A DNA stretch of 64,000 bases, taken from the NCBI GenBank assembly GCA_035764725.1, contig DASTYT010000047.1:124001-188000 (forward strand), in the 5' to 3' direction. Made by a program: the position numbers and the translations under genes. Below, piece after piece: positions 1-9,955 of the stretch (position 1 is the first letter of the stretch; each line of letters opens with the position of its first letter). Origin of the DNA: Candidatus Methylomirabilota bacterium (GTDB taxonomy: Bacteria > Methylomirabilota > Methylomirabilia > Rokubacteriales > CSP1-6). The notes below the pieces were generated by a model, which saw only the letters and a list, made by a program, of their open reading frames with translations, searched no databases and was not told the origin of the DNA.

Positions 1-3000
1 GCTCGGGCATGCCGGTGCCGGTGTCGGCCACCGAGAGCTCCACGTGCTGGACATTGGCCTGGGTGGCGAAGGACAGCGTGCCGCCCTCCGGCATCGCGTC
101 GAGCGCGTTCAAGATGAGGTTGATCAGCGCTTCGCGCAGCTCGGCGGGATCGCCGGCGACGGGCGGCAGGCTCGGCGCCAGCGCGGTCACGATCTGGATG
201 GTCACCCCCGGCGTGCGCGCCTCGTCGCGCCAGCGGGACTCGGTGCTCTCCAGGGACTCCTGGACGACGCGGTTGAGGCTTACCGCCACCACTGGCTGGT
301 CGCGGCGGATCCGCGTGAACTCCTGGAGACGGCGCACGGTGTGGGCCCCGTCCATGCCGGAGCGCTCGATCACCTCGATCCAGCGGCGGTGCTTGGGATC
401 GCGCACCTCGTTGAGCAAGAGCTGGGCGCGCCCCACGATGGCGGCGAGCACGTTGTTGAAGTCGTGGGCGACGCCGGAGGCCATCTCGCCGAGAGCCCGG
501 AGCTTCTCCGTGCGCACGAGCTGATCCTGCGCGGCGGCCAGCTCGCCGTAGGCGCGCGAGCGCTCCCCGTAGAGGGCGGCGCTGCGTAGCGCGAGCGCGG
601 CCAGGTCCGCGATGTTGCCGAGGAGATGCTCGTCGCCCGCGGTGAACTCTCGGTCGCGGCGGCGCAGGCCCAACACGCCGACCGGCCGCTCGCCCGCCTT
701 CATGGGCACTCCGAGCCAGTGCGGGAGCGGCTCCGGCCCCTGGATCGGCGCGACGCCGTGGCGCCCGCACTCCGCCAGGTACTCGCGCGTGCGGACGGGT
801 CGGCCCGAGTCCAGCACCACCGACATGAGGCCCACCCCGCGACGCGGGTAGCGGCGGGGCACGCCGCCGTCCACGCGCCCGCCCGCGATGCGCAGCAGGA
901 GCTCGAACTCGTCGGCCGCCTCATCGTGCACCAGGATCACGAGGTGCTCGACTTCGAAGATCCGGGCGATGTGCTGGTGCAGCGTGGCCACCACCGCGGC
1001 GCGGTCCAGGCTCCCCGTCACCGCGCGGGAGAGATCGTTCAGCACAGACAGCTCGGCGACGCGCCGGTCGTTGTCGCGGAAGAGCCGCGCGTTCTCGAGC
1101 GCCACCCCGGCCTGGCTGGCCACGCCCTCCATGAGGCGCAGCTCGCTTTCGGGGAACGCGCGGCCGCGCTGCCGCCAGAACACCGTGAAGCCCCCGATCA
1201 TCCGGTCCTTGGCCACGATGGGCACGAAGAGCTGGCTGTGGTGCGAGACCAGGTGGGTGGCCGCGCCCGTCAGTCGAGGGTCCTCGGACACATCCCCGGA
1301 CGCCACCGAGCGCAGGGTGCGCGCCGCCTCCGCGTAGAAGGGATGCGAGGCCACACGCACCCGGAGGCCCCGGAACGCCTCCAGGCGGTCCTTGGGGATG
1401 TGATAGCCCATGAACGGCTCGAGCCAGTCGCCGGAATCATCCAGCAGCCAGATGCCCGCGCCGGTGGCGCCGAGCGAGCGCGAGATGTGGCGGAGGAACT
1501 GGCGCGGCATCTCGTCGAGGTCGAGGGTGGACGAGAGCGTACGGCTCACCGCGAGGAGCGTCTCCGTCTCCTGGAGCTTGCGCGCGGTCTGCTCCACCAG
1601 CTCCACGTTCTCCATCGCGAGGCCGACCTGGGCGCCGAGTCCCTCAATGAGACTGATCTCGGCGGGCTGCGGGTGCCGCCCCGCGCCCCACCACACGAGG
1701 AAGAGCGCGCCCCGCGCCTCTCCCCGCACCAGGATGGGGGCGAACAGCACCGAGTGCGGCGCCATCGCGGCGAAGGATTCCCGGTCGAACCGCGGGTCAT
1801 TGGTCACGTCGGCCGCCCAGATCGCGCGGCCCGCGCGCCAGCAGGCGGTGAGCGTGGGAGTGCGCTCGAGGTGGAAGGGATGCTCGAGGAAGTGGCGCAC
1901 CAGGTGCTTGGGCACGTGATAGCCGGCCACGGGAAGCAGCGCATCGCGCGCCGGGTTGAGCCCGTACACGCCCACCATGTCGGTGCCGAACGCGCGGCTC
2001 ACCTCGCGCGCCACCCGCCGCATGACCTCCGCGGGCTCGCCGGGCTGCGAGAGCACCTCGCCGACCGCGAGGAGCGTGCTCGTCTCGCGCAGCCGCTCCT
2101 GGGCCTCGCCGTAGAGGCGCGCGTTCTCGAGCGAGAGCACGAGCTGGCCGGCGATGGCCACGGCGAGCTTCACCTGCCACGGCGCATAGGTGCCGGGCCG
2201 CTCGCAGTAGTCCAGGCTCATCAACCCGATGATCTCGTCCTGGCGGATGAGCGGCACCACCATCGTGCTGCGGAGACCGAACGTACGCGGCCACTCCACG
2301 GGCACCAGATCCGACGCCACCGCGTCCTCGATGACGACGGGCCGCCGGGTCTCGATGGCGCGCGAGTGCGCGGGCACCTCGCGGGGCGGCTGCGGGGGCA
2401 GCGTGGTGAAGGCGGCCCACATGCGCGGATCCCGCCGCCCGTCGGCGAACTGCGACATGAGGGGCAACACGCGGTCGGCTTCCCAGCGCTCGATGGTGCA
2501 GCGGTCCACCGCGCAGACCTGCGCGATCTTGATGGCCACGCGCTTGAGCAGGCGCTGGGGCTCCAGCGTCGAGTTGAGGATCTCGGTGACGTCGAGGAGC
2601 GCGCGGGTCTCCTCGAGGCTCCGCCGCGTCTCCGCATAGAGCAAGGCGTTCTGGATGGCGGTGGCGGCCTGGCTGCCCAGCGAGTGGAGGAGCCCGAGAT
2701 CCTCCTCGTCGAAGGGGTGCCGCTCTCGCACCGACACGGACAGCGCGCCCAGCACGCGATCCCCCAGCAGGAGCGGGATGCCGGCGAACGAGATGATCCC
2801 CTCGGCGCGGATCCGCTCCCCGTTGACCGCCCGGGCGTCCTCGCGCAGGTCGGCGACGAGCAGCGGCACCCGCGTGGTCACGATGCGGCCCATGAGGCCC
2901 TCGCCCACGGGCATCTGGGTGTTGCCGCTCACGGTGGTCATGGCGCCCGCGCTGGCGCGCAGCGACAGCGTGCGACCGCCCTCGTCGACCAGCCAAAGCC

Positions 3001-3694
3001 GCGAGACGCTGGAGCCGAAGAGGTCCACCACCGACTGCACGACTCGGTCAAGGACGTCCTCGAGGCTCAGCGAGGCGGTCAGCGTCTCGTGCAGGCGCGC
3101 CAGCGTGGCGAGCCGCCGGCCGCGGTCGGTGGCGGCCTGATAGAGGCGCGCGTTCTCCAGCGCCACCGCCGCCTGGCCGGCGAGAGCGACGAGGAGGCTC
3201 ATCTGGGAGGGATCGGGGACCCGCGCGTCCCACCAGTACACGGCGAGAGCGCCGTAGGGCTGGCCCTTGATGAGGATTGGCACCGAAAGCACCCCGCGAT
3301 ACCCTTCGCGGGCGATGAGGGCCCGCTGCCGGTCGTCGAGGTGCAGGGACCCATCGGCGAGGATGTCCGCGGTCCATGCGGGCTCCTGATCGAGATAGCT
3401 CCGGCCCGTCGTGCCCTCGCCCGACCGCACCGTGAGATGCGCCACGAAGGCCGGCGAGAGCCCGATCCCGCGCTCGTAGATTAGCACGCCCGCCTCCGCG
3501 TCGAAGCGGAAGACCCCGGCGGCGCCCGCGCCCAGCAGCGCGCGGCAGCGGTCGACGATGACGTCGAGCACGCTCTGGACGTCGAGAGTGGAGCCGACGG
3601 CCGCGGCCACCTCGACGATGGCGCGGTATTCGGCATTGAGGGCTTCGAGCTTCCGGTTGCGGAGGAACAGATCTTCGAGCGAGGCGTTGATCAT
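1..3694 (-). CDS. Multi-GAF sensor histidine kinase, 3' end cut by window edge
   Basis: The frame is open from an ATG at 3694 to the left edge, giving at least 1231 residues without a stop. Six GAF-type sensor modules can be read in a row (roughly residues 20-180, 190-350, 370-525, 545-695, 715-865, 885-1035). Each ends in the helix pattern ENARLY or similar that links GAF repeats. Then comes a kinase core with the H-box VAHDFNN (phospho-acceptor His about 1077), the N-box around NLILNALDAMPEGG (about 1190) and the start of the G1 box, VADTGTGMPE, at the edge. The rest of the ATPase domain and any receiver domain lie outside. There is no transmembrane segment, so it should be a cytosolic sensor. 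It begins 7 bases after the stop of the upstream hybrid kinase, so the two are probably co-transcribed. The ligands of the GAF domains cannot be told from sequence. Confidence 0.9.
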   Translation of the reverse strand, partial: MINASLEDLFLRNRKLEALNAEYRAIVEVAAAVGSTLDVQSVLDVIVDRCRALLGAGAAGVFRFDAEAGVLIYERGIGLSPAFVAHLTVRSGEGTTGRSYLDQEPAWTADILADGSLHLDDRQRALIAREGYRGVLSVPILIKGQPYGALAVYWWDARVPDPSQMSLLVALAGQAAVALENARLYQAATDRGRRLATLARLHETLTASLSLEDVLDRVVQSVVDLFGSSVSRLWLVDEGGRTLSLRASAGAMTTVSGNTQMPVGEGLMGRIVTTRVPLLVADLREDARAVNGERIRAEGIISFAGIPLLLGDRVLGALSVSVRERHPFDEEDLGLLHSLGSQAATAIQNALLYAETRRSLEETRALLDVTEILNSTLEPQRLLKRVAIKIAQVCAVDRCTIERWEADRVLPLMSQFADGRRDPRMWAAFTTLPPQPPREVPAHSRAIETRRPVVIEDAVASDLVPVEWPRTFGLRSTMVVPLIRQDEIIGLMSLDYCERPGTYAPWQVKLAVAIAGQLVLSLENARLYGEAQERLRETSTLLAVGEVLSQPGEPAEVMRRVAREVSRAFGTDMVGVYGLNPARDALLPVAGYHVPKHLVRHFLEHPFHLERTPTLTACWRAGRAIWAADVTNDPRFDRESFAAMAPHSVLFAPILVRGEARGALFLVWWGAGRHPQPAEISLIEGLGAQVGLAMENVELVEQTARKLQETETLLAVSRTLSSTLDLDEMPRQFLRHISRSLGATGAGIWLLDDSGDWLEPFMGYHIPKDRLEAFRGLRVRVASHPFYAEAARTLRSVASGDVSEDPRLTGAATHLVSHHSQLFVPIVAKDRMIGGFTVFWRQRGRAFPESELRLMEGVASQAGVALENARLFRDNDRRVAELSVLNDLSRAVTGSLDRAAVVATLHQHIARIFEVEHLVILVHDEAADEFELLLRIAGGRVDGGVPRRYPRRGVGLMSVVLDSGRPVRTREYLAECGRHGVAPIQGPEPLPHWLGVPMKAGERPVGVLGLRRRDREFTAGDEHLLGNIADLAALALRSAALYGERSRAYGELAAAQDQLVRTEKLRALGEMASGVAHDFNNVLAAIVGRAQLLLNEVRDPKHRRWIEVIERSGMDGAHTVRRLQEFTRIRRDQPVVAVSLNRVVQESLESTESRWRDEARTPGVTIQIVTALAPSLPPVAGDPAELREALINLILNALDAMPEGGTLSFATQANVQHVELSVADTGTGMPE

Positions 3695-3701
3695 CGTGGG
3701 G

Positions 3702-6581
3702 CTAGGCGACGCGGTGGCGGCGCCCGTCCATCAGCTCGCGGACCCTGCGCGCGAGGGCGTCGGGCGCCACCGGCTTCTGGAGGAAGGTGACCCCCGGCCC
3801 CAGGATGCCGTGGTCCACCACCGCGCGATCGGGATAGCCGGACATGAAGAGCACGGCCACGTCGGGGTGCGCCGCGGTCAGCCGCTCCGCCAGCTCGCGG
3901 CCGCTCATGCCTGGCATCACGACGTCGGTGAGGAGCAGGTGGATGCGCCCCGGATGCGCGCGCGCGGCCTTGAGAGCGGCAGTGCCGTCGCCGGCGAGCA
4001 GCACGGTGTAGCCCTGCGCCTGCAGCACGTCGCGCGCGTAGTCGCGCACGTCGCCCTGGTCCTCCACGAGCAGGATGGTCTCGGAGCCGCGCGGGGTCTC
4101 GTCGGCGGCCGACTCGCCGGACTCCCCCGCCGCGCCCTCGGCGACGCGGGGGAGATAGATCTTGAACGTGGTGCCCCTGCCCGGCTCGCTGTACACCCAG
4201 ATCGTGCCGCCGCTCTGGTTCACGATGCCGTGCACGGTCGCGAGCCCCAGCCCCGTCCCCTCCCCGAACGGCTTCGTGGTGAAAAACGGCTCGAAGATGC
4301 GCGCCTGGGTCGCTTCGTCCATGCCCAGCCCGGAGTCGGTGATGGCGAGCAGCACGTGCGGGCCCGGCCGCATGCCCACGCGGCCGCGCACCGCGGTGGC
4401 GTCGAGCTCGACGTTCGCGGTCTCCAGGGTGAGACGGCCGCCGCGCGGCATCGCGTCGCGCGCGTTGACCACGAGATTCATGATGACCTGCTCCATCTGG
4501 CCGCGGTCGGCACGAACCTCGCCCAGCCCGACTGCGAGCGCGGCGCGGAGCTCGATGGTCTCGCCGATCAACCGCTCCAGCATGGGCGCCAGCTCGCCCA
4601 CCACCGCGTTGAGGTTGAGCACGCGGGGCTCCAGGACCTGCTTTCGGCTGAAGGCGAGGAGCTGCCGGGTGAGATCGGCGGCGCGCTGGCCGGTGGAGCG
4701 GATCAACTCGAGGTCCCGTCGCATGGGGTCGGCGCCGGGCAACCGCCGCAGGAGCAGATCGCTCCGCCCCAGCATCACCATGAGCATGTTGTTGAAGTCG
4801 TGCGCCACTCCGCCCGCGAGCAGACCCACCGCTTCCATCTTGCGCGCCTGGGCGAGCTGATCCTGGGCCTGGGTGAGCTCGTCGAACGCGCGCTGGGTCT
4901 TCTGGTAGAGCCGGCTGTTCTCGAGCGCGATCGCCGCCTGCGAGGCGAAGGTGGCGGCGAGCTCGACGTCGTCCTCGGTGAATCCCTCCGCGCGGGATGA
5001 GCGGATCGAGAGCACGCCGACCACGTCGTCGCCGGTCTTCACGGGCACGCCGAGGAAGGCGCGGATCCCCAGGCGGCGGTAGCCCTCGCGGTGCGCGGGA
5101 AGGAGCCGCGGGTCGTCGAGGGGATTCGTCACGACGAGCGCCTCACCGCGCGCGGCCACGACCCCGGTGAAACTCTCGCCGATGCGCAGGCGCGGGGACG
5201 CCAGGGCATCCTCGGTGTGCCCCCAGCTCGCGCACAGCACGAGCTGCTCACCCTCGACGAGGCGGAACGCCACCGAGCTCGAGTTGAAGAGGTGGGCGCA
5301 TGCCTCCGCGATGCGCTCGAGCAGGGACTCCACCGGCTGGATCCGCGCGAGCTGGCGGCCGACCTCGAGGAGGGCCTCCAGCCGCGCCTGCCGGGAGCGC
5401 AGGGCACCCAGGAGATTGAACTGGCGCTCGTAGAGGCGGGCGTTCTCGAGCGCCACCGCCGCCTGGTCGGCGAAGGCCTGGGCGAGGTGGATGGCGTCCG
5501 CGTCGAAGTCGTCCCCCCCGCCCCGGCCCACGCCGAGCACGCCCACCACCCGCTCCTGCACGAGCAGCGGCACGGCGAGGCCGGCCCGGCAGGGCGACTC
5601 CGCCACCCGCATGCGCTCCTCTTCGCCCATGACGATGCGCGGATCGTCCAGCATGTTGCGGGTGACCATCGCGCGGCGCTCGGTGACGGCGAGACCCACG
5701 ATGCCGGTGCCGGGGGCGCGCACGAGCTTGCCGCCGTTGGCGGGAATGGTCTTGCCCGAGGCGGCGAGCAGGACCAGCTCGCCGGAGTCGGGATCGAGGC
5801 GGTAGAGCGCGGAGGTGAGGCCGCGCAGCAGCGAGCGGATGCTGTCGGCGATGCGCTGGCGGGTGTCCTCCGAATTCAGGGTCCGCGATGTGAGTCGCGC
5901 GATCTCGGCGAGGGCCTCCGCGGTCTCGCGCCGGCGTCGCGTCTCCGTGTGGAGGCGGGCGTTGTCGATGGCGATGGCGGCCTGCGAGGCGAAGACCTTG
6001 AGGAGTCTGATCTCCCGGTCCGTGAAGCGGTGGCGTGCGCGCGTGAGCAGGAGCGCCACGCCCACGAGGCCCTCCCGGCCGTGGAGCGGCAACCCCGCGC
6101 AGGAGACGAACCCCTCCTCGCGCAGCCACGCGAGATTGTGTGCGCGCGCGTCCCCGATCAGGTCCTCGAGGACCAGGATCTCGCCCGAGCGCGCGACGTG
6201 GCCGGTAAGCCCTTCGCCGAGAGCGAGCTCGGTGACCAGACCCTCGCGCGGCGCGCGGATCCCGTACTCGCTGCTCAGCACGAGGCGCTCGCCCTCGGCC
6301 ACCCAGATACGCGAGGCCGAGCTCGGCAGCAGGCTCGCGACGGCCTCCGCCACGCGCCCCAGCGCCTCGCCCAGATCCAGGCAGCTTGACACCACTTGCA
6401 CCAGCTCGGCCAGGGTCTCGTAGGCGCGGTCGCCAGAGACGCCGAGGGGACCCCGAAAAGTGTCAGCCGGGGTGACGTCCAGGCTTCCGCCCTGACGTTG
6501 GCCGGGTCGCGCACCGCTTGCGCCTCCCGGCCGATCACTCAACGAATGCGCATATTTGGACGGACCGATCGCATCGGGCAC
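3702..6581 (-). CDS. GAF-domain hybrid histidine kinase with C-terminal receiver
   Basis: A 959-residue soluble hybrid kinase starting with GTG. It has three GAF modules (about 60-205, 235-377 and 405-553), a kinase core with H-box AHDFNNMLMV (His 594), an N-box around residue 700, G1 ITDSGLGMDE, F-box EPFFTTKPFGEG and G2 GTGLGLATVHGI. A receiver domain (about 835-955) follows, with LLLTDVVMPG placing the phospho-acceptor at Asp 886 and a conserved Lys in FLQKPV. The downstream neighbour is a related kinase with six GAF modules, suggesting duplication and expansion. It starts 30 bases after livF, so it may be expressed with the LIV-type transporter. No DNA-binding output is fused. The first 45 residues look poorly conserved, so a start further in is possible. 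Confidence 0.92.
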   Translation of the reverse strand: MPDAIGPSKYAHSLSDRPGGASGARPGQRQGGSLDVTPADTFRGPLGVSGDRAYETLAELVQVVSSCLDLGEALGRVAEAVASLLPSSASRIWVAEGERLVLSSEYGIRAPREGLVTELALGEGLTGHVARSGEILVLEDLIGDARAHNLAWLREEGFVSCAGLPLHGREGLVGVALLLTRARHRFTDREIRLLKVFASQAAIAIDNARLHTETRRRRETAEALAEIARLTSRTLNSEDTRQRIADSIRSLLRGLTSALYRLDPDSGELVLLAASGKTIPANGGKLVRAPGTGIVGLAVTERRAMVTRNMLDDPRIVMGEEERMRVAESPCRAGLAVPLLVQERVVGVLGVGRGGGDDFDADAIHLAQAFADQAAVALENARLYERQFNLLGALRSRQARLEALLEVGRQLARIQPVESLLERIAEACAHLFNSSSVAFRLVEGEQLVLCASWGHTEDALASPRLRIGESFTGVVAARGEALVVTNPLDDPRLLPAHREGYRRLGIRAFLGVPVKTGDDVVGVLSIRSSRAEGFTEDDVELAATFASQAAIALENSRLYQKTQRAFDELTQAQDQLAQARKMEAVGLLAGGVAHDFNNMLMVMLGRSDLLLRRLPGADPMRRDLELIRSTGQRAADLTRQLLAFSRKQVLEPRVLNLNAVVGELAPMLERLIGETIELRAALAVGLGEVRADRGQMEQVIMNLVVNARDAMPRGGRLTLETANVELDATAVRGRVGMRPGPHVLLAITDSGLGMDEATQARIFEPFFTTKPFGEGTGLGLATVHGIVNQSGGTIWVYSEPGRGTTFKIYLPRVAEGAAGESGESAADETPRGSETILLVEDQGDVRDYARDVLQAQGYTVLLAGDGTAALKAARAHPGRIHLLLTDVVMPGMSGRELAERLTAAHPDVAVLFMSGYPDRAVVDHGILGPGVTFLQKPVAPDALARRVRELMDGRRHRVA

Positions 6582-6611
6582 ATGAACCAGCGGTGCAACC
6601 AGCGAGCCAGC

Positions 6612-7325
6612 TCAGAGGCCGAGATAGGCCTGCTTGACGTGCGGGCTGGCGAGGAGCTCGGCGCTGGTCCCCGACAGCACGATGCGGCCGCTCTCGAGCA
6701 CGTAGGCGCGATGCGCCAGCCCGAGCGCGCGCCCGACGTTCTGCTCCACGAGGAGAATGGTCGTGCCCTCGCGATTGATCTGGGCGAGGTTCTCGAAGAT
6801 CTGCTTCACGATCACGGGCGCCAGGCCCAGGCTCGGCTCGTCGAGCATCAGCAGGCGTGGCCGCGCCATGAGCCCGCGGCCGATCGCGCACATCTGCTGC
6901 TCCCCGCCCGACAGCGTGCCCGCGAGCTGCCGCGCGCGCTCGGCGAGGCGGGGGAACAGGCGCAGCACCCACGCCAGCGTCTCGGCGCGCCGCATCCGGC
7001 TCTCGCGGCCTGCGGCCCCCAGCTCGAGGTTCTCGCGCACCGTCATCGTGGGGAAGAGCTGGCGGCCCTCCGGAACGTGCGCGATCCCCCGGCCGACGAT
7101 GCGCGCGGGTGAAAGGCCGTCCAGGCGGTCGTCATCCAGGGCCATCCGCCCACGGCGAAGCGGGATGAGCCCCGTGATCGCCTTGAGCGTGGTGGTCTTG
7201 CCGGCGCCGTTGGCGCCGATCAGAGCGACCACTTCGCCCGTGCCGACCTCCAGCGACACGTCCCGCACCGCGGTGAGCGCGCCGTAGCCGACCTCGAGCC
7301 CGTCAAGCCGGAGCAGGGTGGACAT
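6612..7325 (-). CDS. livF: LIV-type ABC transporter ATP-binding protein LivF
   Basis: A 237-residue ABC ATPase. Walker A GANGAGKTT (residues 37-45), signature LSGGEQQM, Walker B LLMLDEPSLGL and H-loop LLVEQN are intact. The family-typical C-terminal motif of LivF proteins (HVKQAYLGL) is present. The ATG at 7325 was preferred over a start 48 bases further upstream because homology begins there and GAGG lies just upstream; it overlaps the end of livG by 23 bases. It energises uptake of branched-chain amino acids or related small acids together with LivG, LivH and LivM. The substrate of this copy is unknown. Confidence 0.92.
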   Translation of the reverse strand: MSTLLRLDGLEVGYGALTAVRDVSLEVGTGEVVALIGANGAGKTTTLKAITGLIPLRRGRMALDDDRLDGLSPARIVGRGIAHVPEGRQLFPTMTVRENLELGAAGRESRMRRAETLAWVLRLFPRLAERARQLAGTLSGGEQQMCAIGRGLMARPRLLMLDEPSLGLAPVIVKQIFENLAQINREGTTILLVEQNVGRALGLAHRAYVLESGRIVLSGTSAELLASPHVKQAYLGL

Positions 7326-8040
7326 AGTCCTCGCCGAGATAGGCCTCGATGACGCGGGGATCGTTGGCGACACGCGTGGGCAGCCCCTCGCCGATCTTCT
7401 GCCCGAAGGACATCACCACGAGGCGGTGGGACAGGGTCATCACCGCGCGCATGTTGTGCTCGATGAGGAGCACCGACACACCGTCGGCGTTGATCCCGGA
7501 GACGAGCCGCACCATGTCCGCGGTCTCGGGGCCGCTGAGCCCGGCCATGACCTCGTCGAGCAGAAGCAGCGTGGGCTCGGTGGCGAGCGCACGCGCCAGC
7601 TCGAGCCGCTTGCGGTCGGAGAGTGTCAGGCTGCCCGCGGCGGCGTCGCGCTTGCCGTCGAGCCCCACGCGCGCCACCACCGCGCGCGCCCGCGCGTCGG
7701 CCTCACGCGCGTCGGGATGCCGGCCGAGGGCGCCCACCCGCACGTTGGCCAGCACGGAGAGATGCGGGAAGGGGCGCACGATCTGGAACGTGCGCGCGAG
7801 CCCCCGCCGGCAGATGACGTGCGGCTTGAGCCCGGTCAGGCTCTCCCCCCGGAACCGCACGGTGCCCGCGTCGGGGGCGAGAAATCCCGAGAGGAGGTTG
7901 AACACGGTGGTCTTTCCCGCCCCGTTCGGTCCGATCAGCCCCAGCATCTCCCCGTCCGCCATCTCGAAGGACAGCCCGCCGACCGCTTGAAGCCCCCCGA
8001 AGCGCTTCGCCAGGCCCTCGACCATGAGCATCTTGCTCAT
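7303..8040 (-). CDS. livG: LIV-type ABC transporter ATP-binding protein LivG
   Basis: A 245-residue ABC ATPase with Walker A GPNGAGKTTV, Walker B LLLLDEVMAGL and H-loop VLLIEHNM. The signature reads LTLSDRKRLELAR, that is LSDRK where most ATPases have LSGGQ; LivG-type proteins often carry such variants (LSYGQ, LPYGL), so this is not read as inactive. The start codon overlaps the livM stop in ATGA. It forms a heterodimer with LivF under the LivHM channel. The C-terminal segment IEAYLGEDY is typical of LivG. Confidence 0.92.
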   Translation of the reverse strand: MSKMLMVEGLAKRFGGLQAVGGLSFEMADGEMLGLIGPNGAGKTTVFNLLSGFLAPDAGTVRFRGESLTGLKPHVICRRGLARTFQIVRPFPHLSVLANVRVGALGRHPDAREADARARAVVARVGLDGKRDAAAGSLTLSDRKRLELARALATEPTLLLLDEVMAGLSGPETADMVRLVSGINADGVSVLLIEHNMRAVMTLSHRLVVMSFGQKIGEGLPTRVANDPRVIEAYLGEDYVHPAPA

Positions 8041-9059
8041 GGGCGGTGGGGGGGCCGGGGGCCGGGGGAGCGCGAGGGGGGCGTAGCTCCCCTCGGTCGA
8101 ACAATCCGGCGCACGCTCCCCCCCAGTTTCAAAAGAGTCGGATACGCGCCCTGCGGGAAGAACAGCACGACCGCGATGAGCAGCACGCCGTAGGCGATGA
8201 GATGCAGCCCGCTCCACGCCCCCTGGGAGAGATACATGCGCGAGAGCTCGCCGAGCGGGCTCAGGATGAACGAGCCGAGCACGGGGCCGAGCACGGTGCC
8301 CGCGCCGCCCACGATCGGGCGGATCATGATCTCCACCGACAGCGGGATGCCGAACACCGCGTTGGGCTGGAGCGAGAAGAGGTAGTACGCGTAGAACGTG
8401 CCGCCGACGCCCGTGAGGAACGACGAGATCACCATCGCCAGCAGCTTGTAGCGGAATGTGTCGACCCCGAGCGCCTCGCAGGCGTTCTCGTCCTCGCGAA
8501 TGGCCTTGAGGTACTCCCCGAAGCGCCGCCGCTCCAGCGCGGCCACGAGGGCCGTGGCCGCCAGCATCATGACGAGAGCCACGTAGTAGTAGGCGCGGTT
8601 GTCCTGGAACTGGAACTGGCGTGGATTGCCGGTGAACGTGATGTAGAGGCCGAGGGCGCCCCCCACCGCGTCGGTGTTGAGGGCGACGATGCGGCCGATC
8701 TCGGCGAAGGCCACGGTGAGGAGCACGAAGTAGAAGCCCCGCAGCCCGAAGCGGAAGCCGAGATAGGCGATGAGGGCGCCCAGCGCGGCAGCGAGGGCGC
8801 CGCCCACCAGCATCCCGAGCCAGGGCGTGAGCCCGAGTGTCATCGAGAGCATGGCCGAGGTGTAGGCGCCCAGCCCCACGAACACCGCGTGTCCCGCGGA
8901 GAGCTGGCCGGCATAGCCGCCCACGAGGTTCCACGCCTGGCCGAGGTAGGCGTAGAAGAAGATGAAGATGAATACGGTCACCGCGTACGAGCTGAGCACG
9001 GTGGGCAGCGCCACCAGCGCCAGTACCCCCGCGAGCGCGGCCAGCCGCGGGGCGGTCAT
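8037..9059 (-). CDS. livM: LIV-type ABC transporter permease LivM
   Basis: A 340-residue integral membrane protein with 8-10 hydrophobic segments, starting at ATG 9059 where its first four bases overlap the livH stop (ATGA). The AGQLSAGHAVFVGLGAY stretch and the EALGVDTFRYKLLAM cytoplasmic loop (EAA-like ATPase contact) are characteristic of LivM. The C-terminus is rich in Pro and Arg and probably cytosolic. It forms the transmembrane channel with LivH. Confidence 0.93.
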   Translation of the reverse strand: MTAPRLAALAGVLALVALPTVLSSYAVTVFIFIFFYAYLGQAWNLVGGYAGQLSAGHAVFVGLGAYTSAMLSMTLGLTPWLGMLVGGALAAALGALIAYLGFRFGLRGFYFVLLTVAFAEIGRIVALNTDAVGGALGLYITFTGNPRQFQFQDNRAYYYVALVMMLAATALVAALERRRFGEYLKAIREDENACEALGVDTFRYKLLAMVISSFLTGVGGTFYAYYLFSLQPNAVFGIPLSVEIMIRPIVGGAGTVLGPVLGSFILSPLGELSRMYLSQGAWSGLHLIAYGVLLIAVVLFFPQGAYPTLLKLGGSVRRIVRPRGATPPSRSPGPRPPHRP

Positions 9060-9928
9060 GCCGCGCGCTTGCCGAACAGGCCGGCGGGGCGGAACAGCAG
9101 GATGACGACGAGGAGCGAGAAGCTGACCAGCTCCTTCATGGACGGGGCGAGGAACACCGCGCCGAGCGACTCCGCCACCGAGACGAGCAGCCCGCCCACG
9201 AAGGCGCCGAGCAGGCTGCCCATTCCCCCGATGATGACGATGTTGAACGACGCCACCGAGAGGGACAGTCCGCCCGCGGGCTGAAAGGGCAGGATCGGCG
9301 AGACCAGCGCCCCCGCCGCCCCCACGCAGGCGGCGCCGATCCCGAAGGCGACGGCGTAGACACGGCCCACGTCGGTGCCGATCACGAGGGCGCCGTAGGG
9401 ATTGTCGGAGGCAGCCCGGATGCGCCGGCCGAGATCGGTCCGGGCGAGGAAAACCCAGAGCGCGCCGGTTAGGGCCAGGGCCACGCCGAACGTGACGAGC
9501 CGGCCCACGTCGACGAAGAGCGGCCCCAGCCAGAGGGTGGCGGCGGTGAGCGGCGAGCGCACGCGCTGGGGATCGGGCCCGAACGCGACGAGGGCGGCGT
9601 TCTCGAGCACCAGGGCCACCCCCAGCATCAGGAGAATCTGCATCTCGTGGGGGGCGTCCACGATGCGATGCACGAGGCCGCGCTGCACCGCCCAGCCCAG
9701 GGCGAACAGGACCGCCGCGCAGACGGGGAAGCCCACGTAGGGATCGATACCGGCGCGGGTGGCGAGCATCCACGCGAGGTACATGCCCCAGACCATCATG
9801 TCCCCGTGGGCGAAGTTGACCACCCGCATGACGCCGAAGATCAGCGTCAGGCCCACCGCCATCAGGCTGTACACGCCCCCGAAGAGGAGCCCGCTGAGCA
9901 GGCCCTGCCCGACGAGGGTCAAGTCCAC
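9056..9928 (-). CDS. livH: LIV-type ABC transporter permease LivH
   Basis: A 290-residue membrane protein starting with GTG. The N-terminal VYSLMAVGLTLIFGVMRVVN segment and the FAHGDMMVWGMY motif are diagnostic of LivH. It contains about eight hydrophobic helices and ends with LLFRPAGLFGKRAA. It lies 27 bases downstream of the binding-protein gene and overlaps livM by four bases, so all four transporter parts are translationally or transcriptionally coupled. Confidence 0.93.
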   Translation of the reverse strand: MDLTLVGQGLLSGLLFGGVYSLMAVGLTLIFGVMRVVNFAHGDMMVWGMYLAWMLATRAGIDPYVGFPVCAAVLFALGWAVQRGLVHRIVDAPHEMQILLMLGVALVLENAALVAFGPDPQRVRSPLTAATLWLGPLFVDVGRLVTFGVALALTGALWVFLARTDLGRRIRAASDNPYGALVIGTDVGRVYAVAFGIGAACVGAAGALVSPILPFQPAGGLSLSVASFNIVIIGGMGSLLGAFVGGLLVSVAESLGAVFLAPSMKELVSFSLLVVILLFRPAGLFGKRAA

Positions 9929-9955
9929 CTCAGGCGGCTCCGCGCCGGCCGCGCG

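Noticed and set aside
626..3484. A 952-codon open frame on the plus strand
   Set aside because: It is antisense to the six-GAF kinase, rich in His, Arg, Ala and Gly as expected for shadow frames in GC-rich DNA, and has no recognisable domain.
7303..8040. LivG signature LSDRK as a degenerate ATPase
   Set aside because: LivG-type proteins naturally vary at this motif and the other catalytic motifs are intact, unlike the ATPase at 16882-17991.
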